Positions 22,568 through 35,467 of a stretch of DNA of 64,000 nucleotides are shown here, piece after piece. The position numbers and the translations under genes are program-made. Origin of the DNA: Cryptomeria japonica (taxonomy: Eukaryota > Streptophyta > Pinopsida > Cupressales > Cupressaceae); the NCBI RefSeq assembly GCF_030272615.1, contig NC_081414.1, positions 309,563,164-309,627,163 on the forward strand, given 5' to 3'. The notes under the pieces are model-generated. The model saw nothing but the letters and a program-made list of their open reading frames with translations, did no database searches and was not told the origin of the DNA. The first letter of the stretch is position 1; each line of letters opens with the position of its first letter.

Positions 22568-24003
22568 AGACCAAAACAAACAACCTTAATTTGTCTCCAT
22601 ATTCATTTCCAAGTGGGATCTCCTACTATTAATTTTGACTAGGAGGTTAGCCATCTTGTTACACCGAAAGCGTCTCTTTATATGAGATGGACGAGTTGAA
22701 CTTGCAAATCAAGGGTTCATAACGTTGGAGAGGCATGCAAGACGATCCAAGCATTTTTTACTGTTCGATTTCGTAATTTTTTCCTCCATTTCGGGCTTGA
22801 GTTGAAGCCTATTTTTGTATAGTAATCCAGATAATTATTGCTTGCAACTTGCCTATTTCTATACTATTGATAGCAGATTATATGATTTTCTCGTTTCCAC
22901 CTGCCATTTACCCATTCACAAGCAATGGGGAACATCCTGATTTTGGATTCCAAAATATAAATAAATAGAGTGGGCACTTTGTTCTTTGTCCGGCGGACAC
23001 TTTCTTTCTCTTCCAATGGTTGTCATTAACACATCTGTAGCTCAGAAAAACATAAAGAAAAGCACTATAATGATTAAAGGAGAAAATTGTGCCACAATTT
23101 GTATTAATTGCCCACCATCCATGATAATCGCAACCATCTAAAAAAATGGCACACGCACCTTAACTATGAAGTCATTGACTACAACTGTTGTTTAACTCAT
23201 GAGACTCCCTTACCTTATAATTATTGCTGAAATATAAACTAGTATATCTATATTTAAAAATATAAATAAATTATGTCGAGAGATATCTTATAATCGAAGG
23301 GAATTTGAGGATTGCAACAATATTAGTATTATACAAGAGTTTCAAAAATATGGATAATAATAGAGTTGATTTTATTGATTGTTCCCTTTCATATATTATG
23401 GCACTCTTCCACTGTCATTTAAATGTAATGGTTTCATATAGTTGGAGACAAGTGGCAAGAGTTATATTTTATTTGGAGTAATAAAATAACACCTCCACAA
23501 AAACCAAAAGATGGCATATTTCATGCATTTACCCGTCATTTGCATGTCAAATTGTTTCAAAATTGAATTTTTGTTTACGGACATGTTGATGTCATTGTAG
23601 ATGTCTCTCGGCATAATCGGCATAATGAGAGAATGGTCGTAGAGAAATGATTAGTCATATAAATTGGTCATCTAAGAGATGACAAGATATGCATGCTTGA
23701 AAAGCATTCATAAACATTCTCATGCCACTTAGGAATAGTTTAGACTATGTTTAATAGTTAGCATTTAAAGCCTTTCTTTAAATTGGTCTAGACGATACAA
23801 TTTTTTTGATTTGGAACATCATTCTATGGAAGTGGTTGGACATCCCACTATTCCTATATTGGAACACTCATATCTTCATCCTCAAATTCCATTTGTTTAA
23901 TTGATGATATTATCTCAATTCTACTAAGAAACTATCTTCTATAGGGAATAATGAATGAAAGCATATGTATCGAACTATGTGTGAAATATATTAGATTCCA
24001 AAT
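22568..24003. other. Anonymous AT-rich sequence
   Basis: No ORF, terminal repeat or RNA gene that I can support. Confidence 0.5.
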
Positions 24004-24060
24004 GCAAAATGTCAAAGTCACTATGTCACAAAATGTAAAATGTCAAAGTCACCATGTCAC
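24004..24060. repeat. Two direct repeats of about 26 bp, period 31
   Basis: aaaatgtcaaagtcac(t/c)atgtcac style copies at 24004-24029 and 24035-24060 differ at only two positions. Confidence 0.7.
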
Positions 24061-26476
24061 ATAGGGCTAAGAATTTTGAAAAGGAAAATACCAATGGCTA
24101 CCAAAGAGGAAAAGACTACTCAACTTAGTTGTTGTTTTCTATGTTTTTACCACCACGTAGATAGTCGTCATTTTTTTCCATTTGTAGCATGATGTAGAGG
24201 AAAATGTAAGGGATGCAACCATGGTAAAGGATGAAACCCATAATAAGATAGAAAAATTCAATATAATTTTATGATATTTGAAATTTAATATTCCTATTTT
24301 ATGACATTTAAAATACTTCACCTCTTTAAAAATGGAAAATCTTGAATTTGTATCCCCCATCAAGTAGCTTCTAAGCTTTGCTCTTTGGCATACATTTGCT
24401 CATAATGTCAAAAAATTGTGTGTTACTAATTATTAGTACAAGACTTTGGGTATATGAGAATGTTATTAAAGTAGTTGTTGACAAAGTTATCAAAATAAAC
24501 ATATTTTAAGTCACATTTATCAAATGTGTATGAATATGTATATGCACTTTTGATCCCAAATAGCATAAACAACTATTGAAATAGAGCTAGCCTTGTCATG
24601 CAAACATATTTTTATTTTAGTCAAGAAGGTCATCAATACATGGCACACAAAAGATATTGTTAAACATAATGGTGATTTTGTTAAGAGCCCTAAGACAACA
24701 CAAAGACAAATTATAAATAAAATTAAACAATATATAGAATTTTATTATAATGTTGTCATGGTAAAGACTCCAATCCTTCCAATTAGGTTATCTTCCATCA
24801 CAACAAAATGAACAAATTATAAATAAATGAAAAAGTAATAGTAATTTGTTAAAAATAAGCACGTCTACGAATATGTCAAGGTTAAAAATTTGGTGGGCAC
24901 CTATTGATGTGTGATCATATGAATGAAAGAAGAATGAGATGACATCTCAAGGAACACGATTATTGCAATGTACACTGCTACATATTGGTAATGAGAAAGC
25001 AAGGCAACACAAACTAAATGCTTATGACAAGTCATCAAGTTAAACTAGTTGCTCTAGATCAGAGCCCAACTAATACAACTATGTATTTTCAGTTGTACAT
25101 TTAATCATTTGAATCCAACATTTAAATTACACGAGATTTTTTTCACTTAGGTTATGCATCCCTCGCATAACTAAGATAATTTACTTTATTAAAAAAAAAT
25201 ATGTAATTTTATTTTATAGAATGAATATAATATTTGAGAATTGACGAATTCTTCTCTCACACTAAATGGACAACACATGACACCCCTTCAAAAGAACAAC
25301 TCGGATCTACTTTAATGAACATTGCTTTCTTGAGATTTTATTTGGTACTAGTAATTTCTAATCAACAAAAATTACACATATCCTAAATAGATGGAATTAG
25401 TCCTAATAATTGGAAGGTCTACAATGATCGAATAACATGACAATGCTAGGTCACAATCCACTAGTACACTACATAGAACATAGAATCTATGAAAGACATG
25501 AGGTCATGTCATGAAGCACACCAAAGAAATTAGGGTAGGTTTCATAGTAAATCATGTTTGACAATTTGTAACATACACATAAAATATATAGTAGCACCTA
25601 TCCCAAATGTAATTATCACCCTATGAGTTTGATATATGTAACATATTATTCATACATGTGACATGACCATACACATTGAACACATGTTGAAGCATAATAA
25701 TGGCTCTCAAACATTGGTCAAACATGATTTAAACTATACTATCTAAAAAGGATAAAGCATAATAAATTATGTCTTCAAAAGGTTTTTTTTAGAAGAATTC
25801 ATTTGTTTGATAGTCAAAAAAATTTAAATTAGGTTTATATGTTTAAACAAAGTAATTCTTTTTTTTCTTCCAACAACAAAGGTTGCTCAACACATAGTTT
25901 ACCTTGACTCTACACTACTTTGCATCCAAATTTATGATGTACAATAATGAGTATAACTACAAGCATATTCTACATTTCAATGTAAACCCCACATAGAGCA
26001 ATTTTTTTTCCTTATGTTAGTTATTTCATTCTATAATAGCCCCTAACTTGACAATGCATAAAATAAAACTCCATAGACCATCTTATAGAGTAGAAATACA
26101 TTCAATTGCCAGTGGGATTCTCTCCATCCATTGACATCATCACTTGCTAGGGAACTTGAATCATCAAAACATCAACAATTTGAGAATATTTTGTTTATAA
26201 CAAATAGAGGTGTGAAATGGTCAAGGAAAAGTAAAATCTTTATCAGGTGTCAATGATTTTAGTGTCCAAGACTTTATCCTTTTCTTATAGTGTTTTTAAA
26301 ATGAATTTAAATATTTATCTAATATATTATTACTTACATTTTAAAGAACAAGGAAAGGCATATTGAGAAGAACAATATTATCATATTTTAACTTGAAATC
26401 AACATTATAGTTTGTAGGAAAGAAGGATTAAACATCTAATTATATTCTTTTGTATTATTAATGATGAATCTTTTTC
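24061..26476. other. Anonymous AT-rich sequence
   Basis: Short readings only. Nothing recognised on either strand. Confidence 0.5.
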
Positions 26477-26616
26477 AATAAATAAATTTATATGATTATT
26501 TTTAATCAATTTATTATATCTAAGGTATTCAGGATCTACGATTGATAATAAATAAATTTATATGAATATTTTTAATCAATTTATTATATACAAGGTATTC
26601 AAGATCTATGATTGAT
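26477..26616. repeat. 70-bp tandem duplication
   Basis: The unit starting aataaataaatttatatga occurs at 26477 and 26547 and ends with attgat at 26546 and 26616. A few substitutions separate the copies. Confidence 0.85.
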
Positions 26617-26915
26617 AGCCATTTTTAGTCATGCAAGACAGTCAATTGAAGCTATCTTGATCCTTTGTCTAAAAAGTGCATTTAGTTGTAATTGGTCAGT
26701 GTGTTAGTGTGATTGTAATAATAATGTTCCATGAAACATTTTTACCCACCAAGAATAATAACAATTGCATTTTCCTACAACCAACAATCTGATGCAACTA
26801 TTATCACCTAGATACATTTCTCCTTCATCATAAGAATGGTAAGAAGATAGTTTCTCCTTCAAAAGAGCCATATGATATGAGAAACATGAGTTAAGTAAAT
26901 AAATACTTCTATCTT
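26617..26915. other. Anonymous sequence before the pyrimidine-rich block
   Basis: No gene supported. Confidence 0.4.
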
Positions 26916-27113
26916 CTTCTCCTCTCTCTCTATTTATCTCTCCCTCTCCCCTCGCCCTCTCCATATACATCTCCATATTTTCCTCTGTGTCTCTCTCACT
27001 ATCTCTATCTTCTTACCTCTCCATGTATTTCTCTCCCTATCACTCCATATGTTTATATATATCTAACTATCCTCTACCCTCTCTCTATTATTGTCCTTCT
27101 CTAGATTTCTCTT

Positions 27114-27332
<219 letters not shown>

Positions 27333-27691
27333 AAATTCATGTTTCACTCTCCCTATCATTACCTCTCTATCTCTTCCTACTCTATCTCTCCTTCTCTCTC
27401 TATATCCCTATCTCCACTCTATAAATAACTTAAACTATATCATTATATTTGTATCTCTCCATTTTCCCCTTTTTCATTTCTTTTTATCTCTATTTATCCC
27501 TCTCCTTCACCTCTCCTATCACTCCCTCACCCACTCTATCTTTCCAAAGTTATATATCTCTCTCTCTACCTCTCTATATTTGTATCAATCCTTTCTATAT
27601 TTCTCTCCCTCCCCCCTCTCTCTATATATCCATCTCCATCTCCCTCTCACTCATACGTACACATACTCCCTATATCTCCTCTCCATCTCTC

Positions 27692-27837
<146 letters not shown>

Positions 27838-28115
27838 CCTCTCTCTACCTCTTCATACATCACTTTGTATCTTTATCTTTCTATCTCCTTCTCTCTTTAT
27901 ATATTTATCTCCCCCATCTATATTTATCCATCTCTCTCCTTTCTCTCTCTTTGTCTATCCCTCTCCTCTCCATATCCCTTTTCTCCATCTCCATCTCCAT
28001 CTCTATCTTTATCTCTATCCCCTATCTCTCTCACTCTTCCCCCTCTCCATCTCTCTCTCTATCTTCCCCCTCTATCTATCCTTTTTTATAAGCCTATTTC
28101 GCTATCTCTCTCTTC

Positions 28116-28472
28116 TTATTGTAGACATAACATGATCTTGTCAGTGGAGGTTGATTATCTTCCTACTTCAATGGTTATCCTCGATCTAGACCTTTGTTTC
28201 ACAAAAAGCATCTTTTTCTAAATTACCCATCCATTGACCTCATGTATTGCACAATTGTATGCAAAAATACATCAATTTATGTCAGAATTGATCTTCCAAA
28301 CTTCTTCGACATGCCCATTGCACACCAAGGTGCAATTGCTAGCTAATACTATCTTCTTAAAATAACTGGTGCATATTGTCAACCTTCAAACTATTTTCAT
28401 ACTAAGTATATATATCCTCATAAGTCATGTAATCCATGATGAAGTTTCATTCAATTTCTATTAAACTAACAT
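28116..28472. other. Anonymous sequence between pyrimidine block and copia-like LTR
   Basis: No gene supported. Confidence 0.4.
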
Positions 28473-28679
28473 TGTAATATTTAGCTTATAATGGCCATTT
28501 AAGTAGTTTAGTTAGTTTTGAATAACTTTGTATTTTGTAAGCCAATTAGTTAGTATTTAGTATCTTTTTGTTATATCTTTAGTTCTCCATTATTTTCATT
28601 ATGGAAAGATCTTTTGTATTTTCTTATATAAGGAGTATTCCTCTCCTTTGTTAATATTGAACAATCACTTATCATTTCA
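28473..28679 (+). repeat. Candidate short copia-type LTR (207 bp)
   Basis: Starts TGTAATATT and ends ATTTCA directly before a primer site. It contains a TATA box, tatataag (28625-28632), in the right place. No second copy is visible in the window, so the left end is a guess from the TG. Confidence 0.45.
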
Positions 28680-28691
28680 TGGTATCAGAAC
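28680..28691 (+). promoter_or_regulatory. Primer binding site, initiator tRNA-Met type
   Basis: tggtatcagaac matches the common plant copia primer site TGGTATCAGAGC at all but the penultimate base. Confidence 0.65.
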
Positions 28692-29787
28692 CTAGCTTCT
28701 TTTTTTGGTGAGTTTTTTAATAGAAAATACGTGGTTCATTTACCTAGAAATTTCGAGGAAACTTCAAAAAGTTTTTTTTCAATAAAATCGTGGGTTTTTG
28801 ATAAATTTTCTTAATTTAAATTTGTGGTTTTTTCCTAATAATTTCTTGAGAAACATTTAAAAGATTTTTTGAATGGTTTTTTTTAAATGCGAGATAAAAT
28901 TATGGGATTTTTCAAGGGTTTCTTCTACTGAGAATTTTCTGATCAAACTAGAAATCACAATGAGAGGGTTTTTCTCTTACTATAAAAATTGTGGATTGAT
29001 TTCTTTCTCAAAAAACACATGTTTTTGAGGTTGTGTCAAGTCGTGAAGGGTGTATGAGATCATGCAACCACTAAATTTTTTTCCAGATCGTAATGGTTTG
29101 TTTGAAATTGAGTTGTTTCATGATTCGTGTCTTTGAAATTATGGGTTTGTTCATCACAAATCATTTGGCTTCCTCTATGAATCTTGGGTTGTTTTATACA
29201 ACAATTGCAAGTTTTCCAATGTTTTTTATAGCGTGGGTATTCTAAGAGTTTCCCTGCACATGTTTGGTTCTCTTTTTTTCTTCCTATTTGAATGTGTTCC
29301 TTGCCCATGTAATTAGTTTTTACTTACAACATCTAGGAGTCTTCTTTTTTCTTCTATGAATTCTCTAATTGTTTTTTGAAAGATTTTTAGTAAAAAAAAA
29401 TCATGGGTTTTTATATTTGACCTTTTTCCGCTTGCATTTTCTTTGTGTTAATTTCCAAAGCACCTAGGGTTTTGGTGTGGTGAGATTTTAGATATATTTT
29501 TTTGACATTTTATGTTCAAAATTGTGGGATTTATTCATCTGTGACTAGGGTTTTAAAGCTGCATCGAGGGTTTGATGATTTTTCCACAAAATTGTTGTGT
29601 TGTTTTGGAGTAAATTTTTTACAATTATTAGACAAAATCTTGGCTTTCCAATTTTTTGTTAAATTGCGGTTTCTTACTACTCATTTTTGTAAAAAAAAAT
29701 ATTTTTTACTTGACCTAGGTTTGCTTCAACAAGTGTTTTCACATGATTTTTCAAAAACAAATCATGGGTTTTGGTTTTTTTATCAGT
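28692..29787 (+). mobile_element. Leader/internal fragment of a truncated copia-like element
   Basis: T-rich sequence following the primer site. No gag or pol is readable before LINE sequence begins near 29.79 kb, so the element is truncated or interrupted there. Confidence 0.35.
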
Positions 29788-29789
29788 TT

Positions 29790-30420
29790 TCATCGCCCCC
29801 TTATTGCAAAATATGCACGTTCTTTCTTCCCAAGTTTTCCTAGGTATCTTCCACCTACCATTCTCACACCTAAGATGATCTGATCTCATCCTCAATTGTG
29901 CAACTAACAACCTTGCTTTCTCTTTAATATTTGCACCTAAATAAGTTTTTGAATACCATGATCCTTTGGTGGGCTAAACTCTTTGATGTAGTATGCTTTT
30001 TTTCTCCCAATTTGTTTTGTCTACATGGCAATTCTAAATTTTTCAATCACATAACTTTTTATTTCACTATTGGTGCAAGGAAACTCTTGCAGATTGATGT
30101 CCCACTTGTTCCTCTAGTTGTTGTTGTTATTCAATATATGAATGTCCTCAGATATTGCACACCCAATGATGAAGTGGCATTCCATCAACCACCCCTTTAT
30201 TGCAAAAAAGACAAGTTCTTTCATATCAGTCTTCCTTGGGACTATCGATCTACCATCTCATGTCTAAGATGGTGAGAACCAGTTCTCAACTGTGCAACTA
30301 GAAGTCTAGCCTTTCCCTCAATTATAGCCCTTAGGTAGTCTTTTTCATCATGCTCTCCTAGGGGGTTGAACTCTTTGATACCATGTGCTTTTATTTTGAC
30401 CAACTTGTTTTGCCCACATG
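29790..30420 (-). repeat. Tandem duplication of the LINE C-terminal module
   Basis: Two head-to-tail minus-strand segments, about 30.42-30.15 kb and 30.12-29.79 kb, each read IKEF followed by VAQLR(T/M)(G/R)S(H/D)HLR. In the plus-strand LINE this module occurs once (about 38.3-38.65 kb). Confidence 0.6.
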
Positions 30421-30998
30421 GAAATCCTAATTTTTTCTAACAAAAACTCTTTTTATCTCCTCATTAGTGTTGGCGTAATCTTGCAAATCAATGTTCCACT
30501 TGCTCATCCATTTTTGTTGTACTCCATCCAAGTTTTCTTCCTTCAATTTAATTCCTCCTCAATAATAGTTTTAGGCCAACATTGCTTGTCCATGTCTTTA
30601 AATTTTTTTAAATAACTTACTAAAGTAAATATTGTTGATGCTTCAATTGGGAAATATCAATTTTCACTAAGAGAATCTCATACGGAACTATTGACTTGAC
30701 CTTGAGACTATAAATGATTAGATGCTTTTCTTTCTAATTGCCTCCAATTATGGTTTGACATGCTACTCCCCCAAATCTCACAACCATAGAGGACAATTGG
30801 CATAACCAACAAACTAAAGAGGGTTTTCTTGCTTGTTCAATCCCATAACTCCACTTTCCTACACCTTTTTTGTAAAAGGTAAGAAGCTTTCCACCCTCCT
30901 TGAATCCTTTTTTACCTAAAGTCTCCCAACTAATCTTATTGTGGAAATATTTTCTCAAGTACTTGTATTCTTCCACTATCTCCAACAAGCAACCTTCA

Positions 30999-32449
30999 TG
31001 ATGAATAATGATGAACAACAAATACCCTAACTGGTACTGAGAGGGGGGGGGGGGGGGGGTGAATCGGTATATACAAAAACTTCTCAACAACTTATCAAGT
31101 TAAAACAATGATAACCGATTTTCTTCATCACTGAACTTAACCATGGCAATACCGGTTAAACACAGTAAGACTTCAAACAACTAAACCAGTAAAACTAAAT
31201 ACTTCAAATATCATTCAACACTTGATAACTACTTCACCCATATACATATGCATGTGTTGTATCAATAATACCATAACCATTAGCTCTGCATGCATAATCA
31301 CCTAAACAAAGAATACTCAATCATCACATGAAAAATGCACAACTCATGACACACAGATTTTTCACGTGGAAACCCAAATGGGAAAAACCACGGTGGGGAT
31401 GAATACCCACAAGTGTGTTTTGAAATCTTTTGAAGCTCGCTCTGTTAGGAGCCTAGTCTGGTTAAAGACTTTACAATAAGGTTATGCTAGGAACCGATCC
31501 TATTAAAGATCCCTTGGTAAAGGGATGGCTATATACCTTGTTAAAGGTTGAAACCCTGTTAAAGGTTACCTTACTAGAGGATTTGAAGAACTCAATGAAC
31601 TTGAGTCACCTGGTTAGAGATTTTACAATAAGCCTATTAAAGCTACCCAGTCAAGGGGTTTTCCTACTGTTTAAATGATTAGAAGACAACAGGTAAAGCT
31701 TTGATCTGATAATAGCACTATATGCTAAGGTAGATCCTTTTCAGTTCCTCTACTCTGCAATCACACTCTGCAATTTTCCAATCACTGGTCTGGCAAGTAT
31801 CTCATCACTCGGATACAAACACAACATTTGCCAACAATTACAATATCAAAACTCATCGACCTTATAGACAACAATTAGGTCAGTATCATAAACCCTAAAC
31901 CCTAATCAATTTAGGTTTACAATTACAATCGGTCCAATCATGACCGTCCAAATACATTACATAGAATAAAACAATCTCAAATAGATCATAAGTCATTATG
32001 CATCGTCCATTCTTCACCGCACATAGAAATCAGTAACCCATCACGCTTTCTTCTCATACCGCTAAGAAGAATGTTCATTCCTGAGGTAAACATTTAATGC
32101 AATTGATCTTCACATGCAAGATCCTCAAGAAAATCCTTCACGTGCACAAAACTGACGTGGTACCTTGATCTAATCCTCATCTCTTAGCTAACTCATCACA
32201 AAGTGTCACCGGTTGTATCGCACAAGTTAGATTGCCAAACCGGAAACCCTAGAGCTGAGACTACCAACCGGTAGTCACACTTAGTGAAACCCTGACACTG
32301 GTTCACTACATCTCTTCATACCGGTTCTCCAACTTGAACATCAATAACAACTTCTTCCAATCTTCATACCGGTTCACCTGTACTTATTGACATCAATGAC
32401 AACATACATTATCATCATAATCATCATACTGGTTCATCATATGCCAACA
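30999..32449 (-). mobile_element. Solo LTR of the copia family, minus strand
   Basis: 1451 bp, starting TGATGAATAATGATGAAC and ending ATGCCAACA. It is flanked by CTTCA at 30994-30998 and 32450-32454. It is the reverse complement of an LTR clearly related to those at 42649 and 49971: same ends, same C-run, same internal words. With no internal region or second LTR, it is a recombination product. The G run at 31043-31059 has expanded to 17. Confidence 0.93.
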
Positions 32450-32585
32450 CTTCAAATATATAGTTTATTTGTTGTTTATTTCTTTTCAAAGAAAAAATCA
32501 CGACTTCAATCTTGCTAGTGTTTACTTGCATTCCAACCTCTTGATAGAAGAGTTCAAGTGTCAACTATTTGCCTCTATAGTACTA

Positions 32586-33574
32586 TATAAGATATGTTTT
32601 ATCATTGTTTGATATTCATATTTATTAATATTTATTTGTGTAATATTAAATACACATTATTAATTGAAATGTAAATATAAATATATTAAAATTGATACAT
32701 ATGAATATTTAAATTTTTAGTTAAATTTATTGGTTTTAGTCTTCATCTGCTCTTTTTTTCCACATTGGCAATTCACAACCTTTTGTTGTAAATTTTTGTG
32801 CAAATTTTGTCTAATTGTTGATTCATGAGCAAAATGGTTGATTTTCAAAACCTTTATGGCCTTGGCAAGAATTTCTGACAATCCCATCAACCTTCGACAA
32901 GGTCTCGAAAACCTTGTTGGAGCCTGACTATTCTTTGGCAACCTCTTTTATTTGAAAGATAAAGTTTATGTCAAAAATTTAGTAAATATTAATTGAAAGA
33001 TCTTAAGAACAATGATATTAATTGAGATCTTTTTTGAATATTTAGTAGATACATCTGTAAATATTTGAACTAAATAATTTACAATTTTTTATTCAAAATT
33101 GAACATTAAGCAAAAAGATGATTATTTCTTAAACAATTGGTTTTGATTAACCTACAAAAGGATTCTTGAGTTGGTAGGATTACATGTTATTTATGTGTTG
33201 GGCTTTGTTGTTGTTTTGGCCCATAACTTTACATTACTATTCAAGCCTTTTCCCTAAAATAAATACAGTGTGCGGTTATCTAATTATGAGTCTACATCAC
33301 ATTAGTGGGTCCTGCTTGTGTTTATGTGTCAATTAGTGATTATATATCACACTAGTTGTTTGTAGCATATTTTGTGACAAAGTGTTGAGGAATTAGTTTG
33401 TAGTGAAACCCTATGGTGACAAGTGGCATATTTTTCTTGTAGTGTGCTAGTCTCTCACATCACAAGTTCTAAAATATCTTCCTCAATCATAGTCACGCTC
33501 ATTGATCCCTAACAAGGTTTTGGTGAGAGCATCGATTTGTGACTTCGATTGTAAAGTAAAATGAAATATGTTAC
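32586..33574. other. Anonymous AT-rich sequence
   Basis: No gene supported. It may include unrecognised LINE 5' sequence near its right end. Confidence 0.4.
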
Positions 33575-33715
33575 TATGGGGTTCTCTGAGGAGAATGATA
33601 AGTTGTTTTGGGGCTCTCTAAGGAGAATGATTAGCTCTGTTGGAATGATTAGTTGCATTGGGGATCTCTGACGAGAATGATTAGTTGTCTTGGGGCTCTC
33701 TGGAGATTTTGTTAG
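33575..33715 (+). repeat. LINE leader repeats
   Basis: Four copies of gggg(t/c/a)tctctg/a...gagaatgat-type words start at 33578, 33610, 33660 and 33692, just upstream of ORF1. Tandem repeats in 5' leaders are known in other LINEs, where they can act as promoters. A role here is inference. Confidence 0.5.
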
Positions 33716-34013
33716 ATTTTTTGAGGTTGGAGACTACACGCTCGAGGTCGTGTGCTATGAGAAAAAATGTGAGAGACTATTGGGGCAGTGCCTATTATGA
33801 AGCCCAAGTTTGTTGGAGATAATTGTGTCAGTCAGGAAAGATTTGGGTTGATCATAGGTAATACAAAAAGTGACAAAAATGTGGGCCCCAGGCTGCATTC
33901 CAATAGATCTTTCTATCGCCTTCTTTGGTATCTGTTTATTTTACTTTACATTGTATCATTTTTTATAATAGATCAAAATTGGTAAACTCAGAAAAACCCA
34001 TAAGAAACTTCAT

Positions 34014-35437
34014 CATGGAAGATCATAAAAAATGTGTAACTAAAAACCTAGACCCGTCATGTCAGGGACCCACTATTGTTGGGTCTCAATTATCAATAAA
34101 AATAGAGGCTCAATGGCCTACTATTAAAAACCTCTTCTCAGGTGCAAGTATGGGTTCAGAAACCGTAGGGATGGTAAAATGGAGTCCAAACTGTTTTGAA
34201 CCAACAAAAGGGGTTACAAAACCATATCTAGGCTCAAAATATGGTGACTTTGTTAGATCTTGGAAATCATTTTTACCAGACCTCCACTAGTCTAATGGGG
34301 TCAACATAAGTGATAAACTAGTTTTTGTAAATAAAAAACAATATTTGGGAATTTTAAGGCATAGACAAATCCATAAGAGGAGACAACTGCAGAAACAGAG
34401 GCTCATTATGATTCTACCAAAATCAACTAAACAAAACCTCACTCTAGCTATTAAGATGTGTGATTTAGCAAATGATCAAATATGCCATGGATGGGTCAAA
34501 GACAAAAAAAGAGAGGTTTTCTCTTTCAAGGAGACATATGAGACAGAATAAGCCAAGACTAAAACTTTTTCTCTAAACAAAGAGGCAAAGGAGGATGGTT
34601 TCAAGGCAATAAAGAATTATACAGCTCCATGACCTCTCCTTTGTTGTGGTTGTTAGAACTGTATGTTATGGAGGCAAAGAGGCAACAAGAAGACAATAAA
34701 ATAAGAGAAATTACAGAAGTCGGATGGAACCTTGAAAGGGAGAACAAGATGTTAAAATAGCAGATAATGAATTTGCAAAATAGTGTAGAGAGGGGGTAGC
34801 AAGAGTTAAATAATGTAAAACAAATAATAGAACGAGCAAAAACAATAGAGAAAGATAATTCATAGTCAATAAAAATTGATATCATGTCACAGTTGAAGGA
34901 GTTTCAATCGATAGTGGAAAACAAACTAAAGGAGCAGATAAATGAAGCCAAATCTTGGGTTGAAGTCGTCAATGAACCAACAAGAGAACAAAAGGAAAGC
35001 ATAGAAAAACAAATTCAAAGATAAAGAAGAGAATAAAAAGATAAACAAGGCAAGGAGATAAATATCATTATCAAAGGTTTGAAGGACTTTGGAGAGAAGG
35101 AAAGAATGAATATTCTAGCAAGAGATTTTTTCAAGGATGAGCTAAAGTGGACAAGTTGTATTCAACAAGTGGATATGATTGGAAAGAAAATAGGAGAAGG
35201 AAGGGATAGGCATGTAAGAGTTTCTTTAAGAAACTTGGAGGATAAATCTATTATCCTAAAAAATAGGGGGTGCTTAGAGGTACTTATATTTACTTGGATG
35301 AAGATTTGACTTTTGCACAACAAGAAGAGCGAAGGAAAGAGTGGGAGAAAGTGAAATCAACTAGAGATGAAAGAAAATGGCCATGGTTGAAAAATGGGAA
35401 AGCTCAAATCAAAAATCAATGGACACACAAGAAATAG
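34014..35437 (+). pseudogene. LINE ORF1 protein (coiled coil, RRM-like, CTD), broken
   Basis: ATG at 34014 begins MEDHKKCVTKNLDP. The N-terminal third reads to a TAG near 34288 and on to 34551. A coiled-coil stretch follows at about 34700-34990 (LERENKMLK, LKEFQSIVENKLKEQINEA). Then comes an RRM-like start, INIIIKGLKDFGEKERMNIL (about 35060-35115), and RHVRVSLRNLEDKSIILKN. The C-terminal domain reads IYLDEDLTFAQQEERRKEW and KWPWLKNGKAQI, ending TAG at 35435-35437. This domain order is that of L1-type ORF1 RNA chaperones. At least one frameshift lies near 34.55 kb and one near 35.28 kb, with several stops. Confidence 0.75.
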
Positions 35438-35467
35438 GGATTTGGGGCCCCACAGGAGTATATAAAC

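Larger units (their letters stand above)
29788..32585 (-). mobile_element. 5'-truncated LINE, minus strand, split by a solo LTR
   Basis: Minus-strand reading matches the 3' half of the plus-strand LINE at 37.6-38.8 kb. The segment 32585-32450 corresponds to the RT thumb (GMQVNTSKTKVMIFSLKR in the plus copy). It continues at 30998 with LLEIVEEYKYLRKYFHNKIS, then the KTLFSLL and PIEAST words, then the C-terminal AQLRTGSHHLR module. After a second, tandem copy of that module the homology ends near 29.79 kb. Stops and shifts are frequent. The break at 30998/32450 is exactly the solo LTR insertion. There is no poly-T between the module copies, so the duplication looks internal and not like a second insertion. 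Confidence 0.75.

Noticed and set aside
31880-31915. Telomere-type aaaccctaaaccctaat words
   Set aside because: Only two units inside a solo LTR and also present in related LTRs; not an interstitial telomere array.
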